The notes below the pieces were generated by a model that saw only the letters and a program-made list of their open reading frames with translations, was not told where the DNA came from and ran no database searches. This document shows, piece by piece, positions 49,248 to 59,132 of a stretch of DNA of 64,000 bases; the first letter of the stretch is position 1; each line of letters starts with the position of its first letter. This stretch comes from Panulirus ornatus. Lineage: Eukaryota > Arthropoda > Malacostraca > Decapoda > Palinuridae. The position numbers and the translations under genes were made by a program. Where the stretch lies: the NCBI RefSeq assembly GCF_036320965.1, contig NC_092287.1:3872297-3936296 (forward strand). Direction: 5' to 3'.

Positions 49248-50684
49248 CACTTTTTTACTCGTATGGCGTGACTGTGACATGTGATCAGCTTGCCGCCACA
49301 TGGACTGCGCTTGCCTGACGTACGATTATTGTTTATATGGCGTCTTTTTATATTATGATCCACCGTTAATGAAAATACAAGGTTTACGTATAAGTGTGCT
49401 TCAAAGATGCATTGCTTTGGATAACGCAAGTCAGAAATATAAGCACGAAGTGCAAGAATTCAAGACTTTTCAACTGCGCTGAATGAGATTCATCAGTAAT
49501 ATTTTTTTTTTTTTTAAGATAGTATGGTGGCTACCACTAGAGCAAGGGTACGGTATTTAATAACTTTGAAAAAGTATATATTTTTTTTAATTCTACCGAT
49601 GACGTTCGGCATTCAACGTCGGAGCTGATGACTCATGCTGATGTTTATCATGGTGTTACGTCATCCTTACGTCACTTGCCCTAGGCAATTTTTTTTTTTG
49701 TTTAGATTTATTGTATATTGAGACAAGTCTGGTCTACGCAAGAACTTTTGCGTTGGTAATGTACAGAAAAATTACGGTCATACGCCTGACTGTCTCATAC
49801 GCGGCAATGAATATGTCGTTATTATTGTTATTACGGTTATACTCGTTATTTTATACGCAACAATGAATATTTTATTCCTGTCATTTGAGGTTATATGCGT
49901 AGCTTCATCAGCTGTAATGAATATGTCGTTACTCTCGCCGATTTTAGGCGCACCTCAGAACTGCCTGGCAAGATCACGTTAAGCATATATAAGGTTAACT
50001 TAGAGCCGGGCTAACCCTAGACTGGGCTTGCACTTGTTGCTGGCGAGGTGGGTTATTGTGAGCCGCCCCCCCACCCCAACACCTCCCATGCACCTAGCAC
50101 CAACACCCCCACCCTCCCCCACCCATCGTTATCAGATGCCCTCGCCCCCGTCCCTCCCACCACCCCACCAGTGCCACCACACCATCCCCCACACACCGGC
50201 CCAGACGACATTCCTACCCCCCTCCCCCCTGCCCATTACCTCCATCCCCCACCGCCAGCCTCCCACACTCCCATCCCTTCCGTATGAGTCAGTGTTTTGA
50301 GGGTGGATAGAGGAGGGGAAGGAGAGGTGGGACAGGGGAAAGGATAGTTTGAATAGGAAGAAAAGGCTGAAGTTACTCTTTACACTTTAGGTGGGATGGG
50401 TTACCAAGCCTTGTTACGGACTGTAGTGTTCGGGAAGCGTTTACGTGAGTTGCAGCTGAAAGATAAGAAAACGGAGAACAGGATATTATGATGCCGGGCC
50501 TAGACGGAAGGTGTGGCGCGGGGGGTAAAGGACAGCACAGGAGAGGTGGACATCCCTGCTTGACACGTCATCCCATTGGAAATGTCTTTGTCCCTCGTTA
50601 CACCTCCGCGCTGAGCCTGTCGGCTGGGTAGTTTCAAAATGATCTCATTAAAAGGCAGTAAAACAAGTAGTTTCCTTAAAAAGG

Positions 50685-50686
<2 letters not shown>
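49245..50686. other. no supported gene; C-rich tract
   Basis: Positions 50065-50280 are strongly C-rich and give meaningless Pro-rich frames. The rest is ordinary non-coding sequence. Confidence 0.5.

Positions 50687-50716
<30 letters not shown>
50687..50716. repeat. (TA)n microsatellite
   Basis: A TA tract of about 30 bp bordering the short module that follows. Confidence 0.95.
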
Positions 50717-50722
<6 letters not shown>

Positions 50723-50960
50723 TCATACTATTCGCCATTTCCCGCGATAGCGAGGTAGCGTTAAGAACAGAGGACTGGGCCTTTGAGGGAATATCCTCAC
50801 CTGGCCCTCTTCTCTGTTCCTTCTTTTGGAAAATTAAAAAAAAAAAAAAAAAAAACGAGAGGGGAGGATTTCCAGCCCCCCCGCTCCCTTCCCTTTTAGT
50901 CGCCTTCTACGACACGCAGGGAATACGTGGGAAGTATTCTTTCTCCCCTATCCCCAGGGA

Positions 50961-50963
<3 letters not shown>
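50717..50963 (-). mobile_element. short non-autonomous RTE-derived module, complete
   Basis: Minus-strand copy with both ends: the tail (catactattcgccatttccc, gcgatagcgaggtagcg) at 50726-50765 and the head (ttctcccctatccccaggga) ending near 50960. It contains an A-run of about 21 bp near 50835-50855. It is bounded on both sides by (TA)n. Confidence 0.75.

Positions 50964-51015
<52 letters not shown>
50964..51015. repeat. (TA)n microsatellite
   Basis: A TA tract of about 52 bp. Confidence 0.95.
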
Positions 51016-51019
<4 letters not shown>

Positions 51020-51304
51020 TATTGGAAAGGATCACAATTTTGCGCGTGATCAAGATATTCCTATGAGTCCACGGGGAAAATGAAACACGAAAAGTTCCCA
51101 AGTGCGCTTTCGTGTAATAATCACATCATTAGGGGAGATGTTTTGGACAATCACATGTTTACCAAATGGCGTCCTAGCTTGGTCTCTTCGATGTATATCA
51201 ACTGACTGTTATATTTCTCTCTTGTGTCTCCCCTGATGATGTGATTATTACACGAAAGTGCACTTGGGAACTTTTCGTGTTTCATTTTCCCCGTGGACTC
51301 ATAG

Positions 51305-51308
<4 letters not shown>
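51016..51308. mobile_element. two inverted copies of a tail family (foldback)
   Basis: The left arm (51056-51141, attcctatgagtccacgggg onwards) and right arm (51227-51308, ending ccgtggactcataggaat) are near-perfect reverse complements of about 82 bp around a spacer of about 85 bp. The same family occurs singly at 58982 (plus) and 60883 (minus). Each copy ends next to (TA)n. Confidence 0.8.

Positions 51309-51369
<61 letters not shown>
51308..51369. repeat. (TA)n and T-run
   Basis: A TA tract of about 49 bp followed by a T-run that belongs to the next minus-strand module. Confidence 0.9.
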
Positions 51370-51371
<2 letters not shown>

Positions 51372-51432
51372 CATACTATTCGCCGTTTCCCGCGATAGCG
51401 AGGTAGCGTTAAGAACAGAGGATTGGGCCTTA
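51370..51432 (-). mobile_element. short RTE-derived module, tail only
   Basis: It holds catactattcgccgtttccc, then gcgatagcgaggtagcg and aagaacagaggattggg. The rest of the module is missing. Confidence 0.7.
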
Positions 51433-51454
51433 TTTGGTAATTATATGTAGGTAA

Positions 51455-51572
51455 TTATATGTGCGTGTGTGGACGTGTATGTATATACATGTGTATGTGG
51501 TTGGGTTTGGCCATTCTTTAGTTTGTTTCCTTGCGCTACCTCGCTTACGCGGGAGACAGCGATAAAGTATAA
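51455..51572 (+). mobile_element. RTE 3' tail fragment
   Basis: It reads gtgtggacgtgtatgtatat, then ggccattctttagtttg and ctacctcgcttacgcgggag, followed by aaagtataat. Confidence 0.75.
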
Positions 51573-52608
51573 TGAATAGATATATAAATGATATTTACAT
51601 TTATTTTTCCGAAAAGTGGACGTATGTAGACAGTATCCTAACATTGAAGAACATAAACGGTTGATACGATAGACGCTGTAGCAGTATATCGTTGTTGTTG
51701 TTTTTCTTCCTCTTTTCTTATACAGCATTTAACGAAGAACCTGTCGCTTCAGTCTGAACATATGACTACTCGCCAGTTCGATCGTCGTCAGGCAGCGAGT
51801 GTCGCGGCGGAGTTTGTCAATCGTCATGGTTAGGTTGGGCAAGATCGTTTGTGACCTTGAAGTTTTCGAAGTGGGGGTGGGGGTTGGGGGGGGTTTTGCC
51901 GATCGTTCCCCCACCCGTGGGGGGGGGGGGGGAGGAGAGGAAGAACAATGTGGACGTCGATCGTGTTCTCCTTGGGAGGAGGTGAACGGTTCAGACGTCG
52001 GTCGCTCCCCCCAGTCGATAAGGACAGTGTGGACGTCGATCGTGTTCTCGTCGATGGTGTTCTCCTGGACGTCGATAGATCCTTTGAGGGAGAAGAACAG
52101 CCTAAACGTTCCCTTGTGGAGAACACACACCCCCTTGGGTGTCGATCGTTCCCCGTGGGGGGAGGAGGACAGCTTCTAGACGTCGATTCCGTTCTTCTAG
52201 AAGAACCGCTCACTGCACCGAGGTTCGCACCGTGGACCACGGAGTGCGATAGCAGGCAGGGCGGCCCAGGGCTCGCCTTCTACGTCGCTGCGTCTCACCT
52301 GAGAAACCTGTACAGGAGAAACAAAGAGAATTCTCTGTTATAGTCACCCCTTTTGGGAACGTACAATTTTTCACTTGTCATTTGAATTACCGTGCCTTGT
52401 AAATAGTGAGTATATGAAGAAGAGACTATTTACATACTTTAATCCACACACACACACACACACACACACTCAATCCACGCACACATACACACACACATAC
52501 ACACGCAAGGTGTTCTGTGCCAGGATAACAGAGAGTTGCACCATGCGGGGAAATTACCAGCATTGCACAGTCTTCTGACCTACCGGTTTTCTGTCGTGGT
52601 GAAGACGC
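51573..52608. other. no supported gene; local repeats
   Basis: A GC-rich part at 51930-52180 carries repeated GACGTCGATCGTGTTCTC-like words. Frames on both strands here have no recognisable domain. A G-run lies at 51918-51931 and a CA tract at 52446-52468. Confidence 0.4.
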
Positions 52609-53358
52609 TCAAGGAGCCGCGTGCAGAAGTGATTCCACTTGTTCCTGGAGCTGGGCTACCATCAGCGTCCGCTTCTCCTTCTCGACCGTGAGAGCCCTGA
52701 CCTCATCGTCCATCCTGGAGAGGGTCATCCGAAGCTCCTCCTCCTGCTGGCTCTCCCTCAGCCGGTTCCTCAGGGCCTTTATCGCCCTCATCCTCTTCTT
52801 TTCCAGTTCTGGGTCGCTCTGGGGCGGCCACTCGTACACCTTCAGCTTCCTTCCGGTGAGCGTCGCCGTCGACGACATCTGTCCTGGAATTGGCAGGTGG
52901 TCGAGGTCACAAGGCCGCTGCGGAGAGTGTCCCTGAACCGGTAAGTGGTCGGGGTCACCGGGCCAGGATCCTGTAGGTTGGTGGTGGTGGTGGTCGTGGC
53001 CTAGAGCAGGCCACCCATGTACAGCAGTCTGCGTTGGCAGACAACCTCCTGCCAAGTCCCACACGGCCTCGGCGAGGGCTTGCGGACCCGATGCGTGGTC
53101 GTCCGGGAAGGTATGACCGGTATCGGGAACCCAGCCACAGTACAGATCGCCAGCCGTGCCTGTCTGGCCAACGTGATAAGAAGCCTCTTGGTGGAGAAGA
53201 CTGGGAGACGCCCTCCTGCCAAGCCCTTGCGGTTCGTGGAGCCGCCCGTCGTCGCCTGGACATTGCTGCTGGAGGCCATGCTGGTTCCAACTCCTCCGGG
53301 GCTGCGACAGGTGGTGGTGCGACTCTTCCAAGCCCCTGCACCCACTCAGTTCACGCAT
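52609..53358 (-). CDS. bZIP-like protein 1, intronless
   Basis: This single-exon frame encodes 249 residues. The C-terminal 79 residues are the recognisable part: YEWPPQSDPELEKKR (175-189), a basic stretch RMRAIKALRNRLRE (189-202) and a coiled coil with Leu/Met at 209, 216, 223, 237 and 244, seven apart. This is a bZIP layout, and such proteins usually bind DNA as dimers. The basic region lacks the invariant Asn of classic bZIP factors, so DNA binding is uncertain. The N-terminal part is His/Pro-rich, with two DxDHLPxxG motifs, and could include frame uncertainty. A paralogue in the same orientation begins 1.7 kb upstream on this strand. The ATG at 53358 is the start of the open frame and follows a TATA-like element by about 120 bp. 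Confidence 0.6.
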   Translation of the reverse strand: MRELSGCRGLEESHHHLSQPRRSWNQHGLQQQCPGDDGRLHEPQGLGRRASPSLLHQEASYHVGQTGTAGDLYCGWVPDTGHTFPDDHASGPQALAEAVWDLAGGCLPTQTAVHGWPALGHDHHHHQPTGSWPGDPDHLPVQGHSPQRPCDLDHLPIPGQMSSTATLTGRKLKVYEWPPQSDPELEKKRMRAIKALRNRLRESQQEEELRMTLSRMDDEVRALTVEKEKRTLMVAQLQEQVESLLHAAP

Positions 53359-53445
53359 TTACGAAAATTTCGTTTTTCCTGCAAGTGTCCACGAGCGAGG
53401 CCGAGTTGGGTCCCCCTTTTTCGTCCACTCCAGTCGAATGTACAT
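53359..53445 (-). promoter_or_regulatory. upstream ORF abutting the bZIP 1 start
   Basis: A 28-codon frame begins at an ATG at 53445-53443 and ends with TAA at 53361-53359, directly before the main ATG and in the same frame. Upstream ORFs are a known control of ATF4-type bZIP genes. A role here is inferred. Confidence 0.4.
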
Positions 53446-53479
53446 TCGGTACTCAGAGGATCGCCGCGTGTGCGTCTGG

Positions 53480-53487
53480 CTTATATA
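53480..53487 (-). promoter_or_regulatory. TATA-like element of bZIP 1
   Basis: It reads TATATAAG on the minus strand, about 120 bp before the ATG. Confidence 0.45.
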
Positions 53488-55097
53488 TTAATGCTCGTGG
53501 CAGGGGCTGTTGGGGGAACGTTTCTTGAGGGACGATTCCCCCCAAAATTCCCGAGAGAGAGAGCGAGAGAGAGAGAGGCCCCGGCGTTAGGAAACGGATG
53601 TCGTGTGGCACACGGAGTGCCACGGGTAGTTCCCTCGAACCCCGAGGCGAATCCTGGCTTTGTAGTCAGTCACGTTGGTATATATGGCTGTTGAGTCTTT
53701 TTATTAGTAATCACAAATAGTAATTGAAGAGTAATCACGTCAGCTGACGAGGAATCAAGTCACATTGTAGTGTAGAAATAAAAAAAAGATTACATCTTCA
53801 ACAATTTTTTTTTTTATATATATGTTTTGACAAGGGGAGATGAACAGCTGGGTTGGCTTTGGGCCGGCTACCCGCTCCAGCACTCGATTCCTTAGACCCA
53901 TGTGATGGATGGGTCGTAACGCTGCTAACCACTTCTTCATGAAGGCTTGTAATGGAAGAACGCACGTTCGTTGTTTGTGTTTCTTTTGATATGTGAGGTC
54001 TACTGAATTCAGGTGGCCATTAACTGTACTGCTGAGGAATTACAGTAACTTAGGAGGGGTAAGGGGGGGTCATGGCAGTAACTGGCCAAGATCGAGGTGG
54101 AGCTGGACACGTCTTCGTCTGTGGATAAACACATGAGCGGCGACGCCTTACCTGCATCATACAGGAAGTTTCACAGAGTGAATTTTGTGGTTTATACATT
54201 ATACACTTTAGTGGTGATTAGTTGACCATTAAGTGATGCAAAGTTACACACTTGTCGAACTGCAGTAATGCTTTGTTGACCTATGTTTAGTGGTGAATAT
54301 TAAGTGATGAAGATTTTCTTTTTTTTTTCTTACGTTGATTACGTTATAGAAATAGAGAAGTCTGACCCACTCAAAACTTTGGGGAAACACTAAGGTATTT
54401 TTGCTCGCATAGCTGTGCACTTGTTCATGGTTTGTTCATGACGTTCACAGTCGCAGGTGTGTAGGACAATTCTTGTTCGTGTAGAGCACTGCTTGGTACA
54501 TTGTGATTGTGGTGAGGGAGTCAATCAGTAGAGGTTGATAGCGTGGTAGTGTGGTGCTGTGGCCACACCTCCAGCGGTCGCTGTGTTCACCTGGTTCACA
54601 ACTCCAGCGGCTTGGAGGATCGAAGAACGTGTTGTTTACACAGGTGTGGCCGCAGCAAGACTCACTAGTTCACTGGTAAAGGTACCTAACTTGTATATAT
54701 CTCTCTCACAAAAAAAACAAAAGACATTCATAGGAGGTAGACATCCTTGCTTGAGGATGGTAGGTTCAGGCAGGCGTAATCTAAGTCTCAAGCTCGGGGG
54801 TGGGAGGGAAGAGGGAGATATAGAGTTCAGGTCAACATGTCGACCTGTCGAAGGCTCGAGAGCGTCGCTGACACACCTCCTACCCCATCGAGGGGTGGAC
54901 GAGGTGTGTGTGTGTGTATGTGTGTGTGCGTGTGTGTGTGTGTGTGTACTCAAGAAAATAGGCTACCGTCTTTTATACCAATGTTACTGGTCTACAGTTG
55001 GCCACAGTTGATGGTCGGGTGATGGTCTTCAGGTGGCCATAGTATGGGGCCATCTAGACCTAGTGATTGTTTTTTATATGGCAATGGTAGGCGAGTT
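53488..55097. other. spacer between the two bZIP-like genes
   Basis: No supported gene. It includes a (GT)n tract at 54905-54948 and GAGA-rich sequence at 53550-53580. Confidence 0.5.
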
Positions 55098-56186
55098 TTA
55101 GAGAATCTGGTGTTGGTCTTCAGGTAGCCAGGGTTCGAGGTGATCTGGAAGATTCGATGGTCTGCTGGTGGTCATGGTCGTGGTCGGCTGGAGATTGAGG
55201 TGAGGGTCTTCAGGTAGCCAGGGTTCGAGGTGATCTGGAAGACACGATGGTCTGCAGGTGGTCATGGTCGGGGTCGGCTGGAGATTGAGGTGAGGGTCTT
55301 CAGGTAGCCAGGGTTCGAGGTGATCTGGAAGACACGATGGTCTGTAGGCGGTCGTGGTCGGGTTCGGCTGGAGGTTGTGGTGAGGGTCTTCAGGTAACCA
55401 GGGTTCGATTTGATCTGGAAGACACGATGGTCTGTAGGCGGTCGTGGTCGGGTTCGGCTGGAGGTTGTGGTGAGGGTCTTCAGATAACCAGGGTTCGATT
55501 TGATCTGGAAGACACGATGGTCTGTAGGAGGTCGGGGTCGGCTGGAGGTTGTGGTGAGGGTCTTCAGGCGTGGTTATGCTTGGTAAACCTAAAGTCTTCA
55601 TGTGGGATCTAAGCTGGAGGATTCTCTGGTCCAGGTTTCTTATCTCTGCCTCCAGTTGTTGGATTTCATCGTTCTTGCTCATTATCTTGGCGTACAGAGC
55701 AGTCCTTCGCTGGGCTTCCTTCTGGCGGGTCCTGAAGGCTTTGACTGCCCCGAGTCTCTTCCTCTCCAGCTGTGGGTCTTCCTGGGGCGTCCACTCGTAC
55801 ATCCTCGTGTGGCGTGGGGTGGGGAGCTTCAGCAACTGTGGGACGATCACGCGTCGGGCGTGGTCGGGGGGTGGTTGGTTCTCCTCCCGGGCTGGAGCTG
55901 TGGGGGCCAGGCCTCCAAAGGTGTGAGGCGATGCCTGGCACATGTCGATCACAGTGACTGTCATATGTTCCCGGTCGCCGCCCTCGGCGGTTCTGGGATA
56001 CTTATCGTCACCACCGTGGGTTATTCCGGAGTTCGACGGGGTGTGTTGGGGTCTATAATCATCGTCTGGCTTGTCGCCGTCGAAGAGGCTCAGATCGACA
56101 CTGTTTAGGATCTTCAATTCGTTGGTAGAAAACGCCGTCGGCAGATCTGCGTGGATCGCCCTGCAGTGGTTTCTGGATTCCGCCAT
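55098..56186 (-). CDS. bZIP-like protein 2 with C-terminal 30-residue repeats, intronless
   Basis: This intact single-exon frame encodes 362 residues. Residues 1-120 are acidic then Pro-rich. MYEWTPQEDPQLERKR (129-144) and AVKAFRTRQKE (147-157) form the basic block. A leucine zipper follows with Leu at 164, 178, 185, 192 and 199. The spacing from YEW to the first zipper Leu is 34 residues in both this protein and its neighbour, so they are paralogues. From about 207 to the end are five tandem units of 28-30 residues (core NLQPxPT, RPSCLPD, EPWLPEDPH). No family outside bZIP is recognised. The invariant bZIP Asn is absent. The start is the first ATG after a TATA element. Confidence 0.75.
   Translation of the reverse strand: MAESRNHCRAIHADLPTAFSTNELKILNSVDLSLFDGDKPDDDYRPQHTPSNSGITHGGDDKYPRTAEGGDREHMTVTVIDMCQASPHTFGGLAPTAPAREENQPPPDHARRVIVPQLLKLPTPRHTRMYEWTPQEDPQLERKRLGAVKAFRTRQKEAQRRTALYAKIMSKNDEIQQLEAEIRNLDQRILQLRSHMKTLGLPSITTPEDPHHNLQPTPTSYRPSCLPDQIEPWLSEDPHHNLQPNPTTTAYRPSCLPDQIEPWLPEDPHHNLQPNPTTTAYRPSCLPDHLEPWLPEDPHLNLQPTPTMTTCRPSCLPDHLEPWLPEDPHLNLQPTTTMTTSRPSNLPDHLEPWLPEDQHQIL
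55115..55570 (-). repeat. 90-bp coding tandem repeats
   Basis: Five direct repeats of about 90 bp (gggtcttcaggtagcc at about 55116, 55206, 55296, 55386, 55476, 55559) code for the 30-residue units of bZIP-like protein 2. Adjacent units differ by a few bases, mostly preserving the frame. Confidence 0.9.
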
Positions 56187-56229
56187 GGAGTGCCCAAGAT
56201 CAGAACAACTGGGGTCCTCTTCTCTTCGT

Positions 56230-56280
56230 GGCTGACTGGCCTATGCAGGAGGGCGGAATGTATGTGTATATATATATACA
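56230..56280 (-). promoter_or_regulatory. TATA and initiator of bZIP 2
   Basis: On the minus strand a TATATATATATA lies at 56266-56279, and ccagtcagcc, close to the arthropod initiator TCAGT, lies about 35 bp downstream at 56230-56239. This leaves a 5' UTR of about 48 nt. Confidence 0.5.
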
Positions 56281-56744
56281 TACGTGATGGTTATGGTCGT
56301 TCGGGATACGAAGGGGAACCGATTTTTCTCCCAGCCAGGGACGACTTACGTCGGACGCAGCTCGTCCATCTGCCCGGGGAGGGACAGATGTCACATAAGC
56401 CATCCCCCTGTTTGTTTGCGGTGAGGGTGTTTCCTCCCAGAAGGCCCAGCAGCATGAGGACGTATATCGCCAGATTTCCCTTTAGATGTTTAATCTTTCG
56501 TATCCGTTTGTGGTTTCCTCTGTGACGATACGAAGCAGTCGTGTTTTGGTGTATCTTATCCATGCGTTAAAAATCATCATCATGAGTCTTCTGATCTACT
56601 CGTGAAACATTTGTCATCATGAGTTTTCTCATCTACTCGTTAAACATGTGTCATCACGAGTTATCTTATCTACTCGTTAAACATTCGTCATCATGAGTCT
56701 TCTGTCTCACAACAGGGAAACGAAACATGCTGAATATTTTTTTT
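56281..56744. other. no supported gene
   Basis: Three near-identical segments catcatgagtcttctgatctactcgt-type recur at about 56578, 56616 and 56654, a short tandem repeat with a period near 38 bp. Confidence 0.5.
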
Positions 56745-57074
56745 TTTTCTTCTATACTTGATCGCCGTTTTCCGCGCTAGCGCGGCAGCTCCAGGAACAG
56801 AAGAGTGGCCGCATTCGCTCACATCCATTCTCTCTATCCCTCAAGCGTAATGCACCGATGCCACAGCTCCCTGTTCACAACCAGGCATCACAGACCTTTC
56901 CATGGTTTACCCCGGACGTTACGTATGCCCTGGTTCAGTCCATTGACAGCATGACGACCCCTTTATAAATCTTTCCAATTCACTTTATCCCGAGCACGCT
57001 TTTCACCCTCCTGCATGTTCAAGGCCCCGATCACGCAAAGTCTTTTTCACCACATCCTTCCATCTCCAATTTGC

Positions 57075-57107
<33 letters not shown>

Positions 57108-57985
57108 TCTCTCTCCTTGTTCTCTGCTCTTCTAACACGTATATCCTCTTTGTTAACCTCTCCTCACTCATTCTATCCATATGTCCAGGCCATTTCAGCA
57201 GACCTTCCTCTGGTATCTCAACCAGAAATCTTACTTACTCGATCAAACCACTTCTCACCACATATTATCCTCATACATTTAATTTCCAACAGATCCACAC
57301 TCCACCACACATCCTCATCAATAGTCCATGCCTCGCATCCATATAACATTGTTTTAGATTACTGTATGCTGAACCATACCCATTTTTGCTCTCCCAGATA
57401 ATGAGCTTTCATGCCACACATTCCTCATTGCTCCCAGAACCTTCACCCTCTCTCACTCTATGTCTCACTTCCTCTTCCTGGTTCTATTCGCCACCGAGTC
57501 AACTCCTTGGTAACTAAATCACTTCAACTCCTCTACTTTTTCTCCGTTCAGACTCGCACACCCAGCCCTGCTAAACCTAATAAACTTGCTTTTATTCACA
57601 TTTGCTCTAAACCTCTTCCTTTCACACTCATTTCCAAGGTCAGTAAACTTCTGCAGTTTGTCACTCGTATCTGCCACCAGTGCTGTATCATCAGCCAGTA
57701 ACAACTGAATCACTTCGCAGGCTCCCTCACCACCCTGTTCATAAACAGATTAAACAGCCATGGTGACATCACATACCCTTGACCCAGACCAGCCTTCACT
57801 TGGGGAACCACACACTCTTCTTTCTTCCTACTCGCACACACGCTTTTACGCCCTTTATACGAACGTCTCTCTGCCTCTGGTAGCTCTCTCCTCCCATACC
57901 ATATGTCCAAAAAGACCTTCCACAAGGCACCTCTATCAAACTCATGATATACTTTCTCCAGATCCGTAAACGCCACACACAAATG
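56745..57985 (-). mobile_element. RTE-like copy, decayed, with C31 tract
   Basis: On the minus strand, MCVAFTDLEKVYHEFDRGAL and [19 protein letters not shown] (57980-57710), then [13 protein letters not shown] (57713-57670) and the C-terminal region follow in order. A run of 31 C (57076-57106) interrupts it. Many frameshifts. Confidence 0.75.
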
Positions 57986-58465
57986 CTTCAGTACGAATGA
58001 TTGTTAAGAGGGAAGGATGTGATCCATACAGGGTGTAGACATATAGAAATGATAGATGGACGCCAGATCTTGTGTGAGCAAAATACACACCATTACCATG
58101 TTACACCTTAAAGAAAACGGTTGTCAGGATACCAGACAAAGGAAATAGCTGTTGGCGTGCTAGATAATGAAAATGGCCGTCCGGATGCCAGATACAAAAT
58201 GCTTGCTAGAAAAATGAAGAAAAATATTTATCCGTACGCAAGATGAAAACAAACGAAAACGTGAACATACCCTTTGAAATGGTTGTCTGCATAGTGGATA
58301 AAGAAAATGGTTTGTTGTCGCACTGCACAAAGAAAATGATCAGTATAAAGCGTAAAGGAGATTGTGATTATCGTGTTTCCGAGGAACACCGCAGCTGTAA
58401 ACGTTACCACTCGAAAAAAAAAAAAAAAGATACGACGTCAGATTTATTGTTAACATTTCACTTCG

Positions 58466-58502
<37 letters not shown>

Positions 58503-58895
58503 TGACGTCACACTTTCCTCGGAGCGTGACATGATCGTAACTACCGTCTTAAGGGAGTAATGCTCGTTTCGTGTCGTCGCCTTCCGTGAGTGACCCGTCA
58601 CATGTTCGTAGTTTCTGAAGCTTACTCGGTGGAGTAAAAAAAAAAAAACATTTGGCATTTATATTCGAAGCACGATATTTTCTTTCTTTTTTTTTCGATG
58701 TTATCGCGGCCCTACGTATGTACGAAAATGAGGGTAGGAGGGGAGGGGAAGGGAGGAGTTTGTCGTCATGTTGGTTGGTGGGGAAAGTGAGGGATGGGGG
58801 GGTTGGGGTGAGTGTGTCAGGACGCAGGCATGAGTGAGCATCGTCTTCCACATCCTTTTCCCCCCACACACGGGGCTTTATCGGCGGGAAAAGTC

Positions 58896-58898
<3 letters not shown>
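57986..58898. other. no supported gene
   Basis: It includes a (CA)n tract at 58469-58500 and several poly-A/T runs. Weakly repetitive segments with the core ccagata(c/a)aa occur at 58040-58200. Confidence 0.5.

Positions 58899-58981
<83 letters not shown>
58899..58981. repeat. (TA)n/(GT)n compound microsatellite
   Basis: About 50 bp of TA and 33 bp of GT next to a tail-family copy. Confidence 0.95.
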
Positions 58982-58984
<3 letters not shown>

Positions 58985-59132
58985 ACCAAATAGCGTCCTA
59001 GCTTCGTCTCGTCGATGTATATCAAGTGACTGTTATATTTCTCTCTTGTGTCTCCCCTGATGATGTGATTATTACAAGAAAGTGCACTTGGGAACTTTTC
59101 GTGTTTCACTTTCCCCGTGGACTCATAGGAAT
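58982..59132 (+). mobile_element. tail-family copy, plus strand
   Basis: It contains gtttaccaaatagcgtccta, ctcccctgatgatgtgatta and ccgtggactcataggaat, ending at a short (TA)n. It matches the right arm at 51150-51308. Confidence 0.75.

Noticed and set aside
50028..50300. Pro-rich frames on the plus strand
   Set aside because: They are two frames of the same C-rich low-complexity DNA, so composition alone explains them.
52639..53694. Plus-strand frames of 82-225 codons
   Set aside because: They lie opposite the bZIP-like gene, which has a recognisable domain and a promoter-like site on the minus strand.
55120..55140. tRNA box B-like ggttcga
   Set aside because: It is part of the coding repeat, and no box A or cloverleaf fits around it.
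55337..55612. 91-codon plus-strand repeat protein
   Set aside because: It is the antisense of the 30-residue repeats of bZIP-like protein 2.
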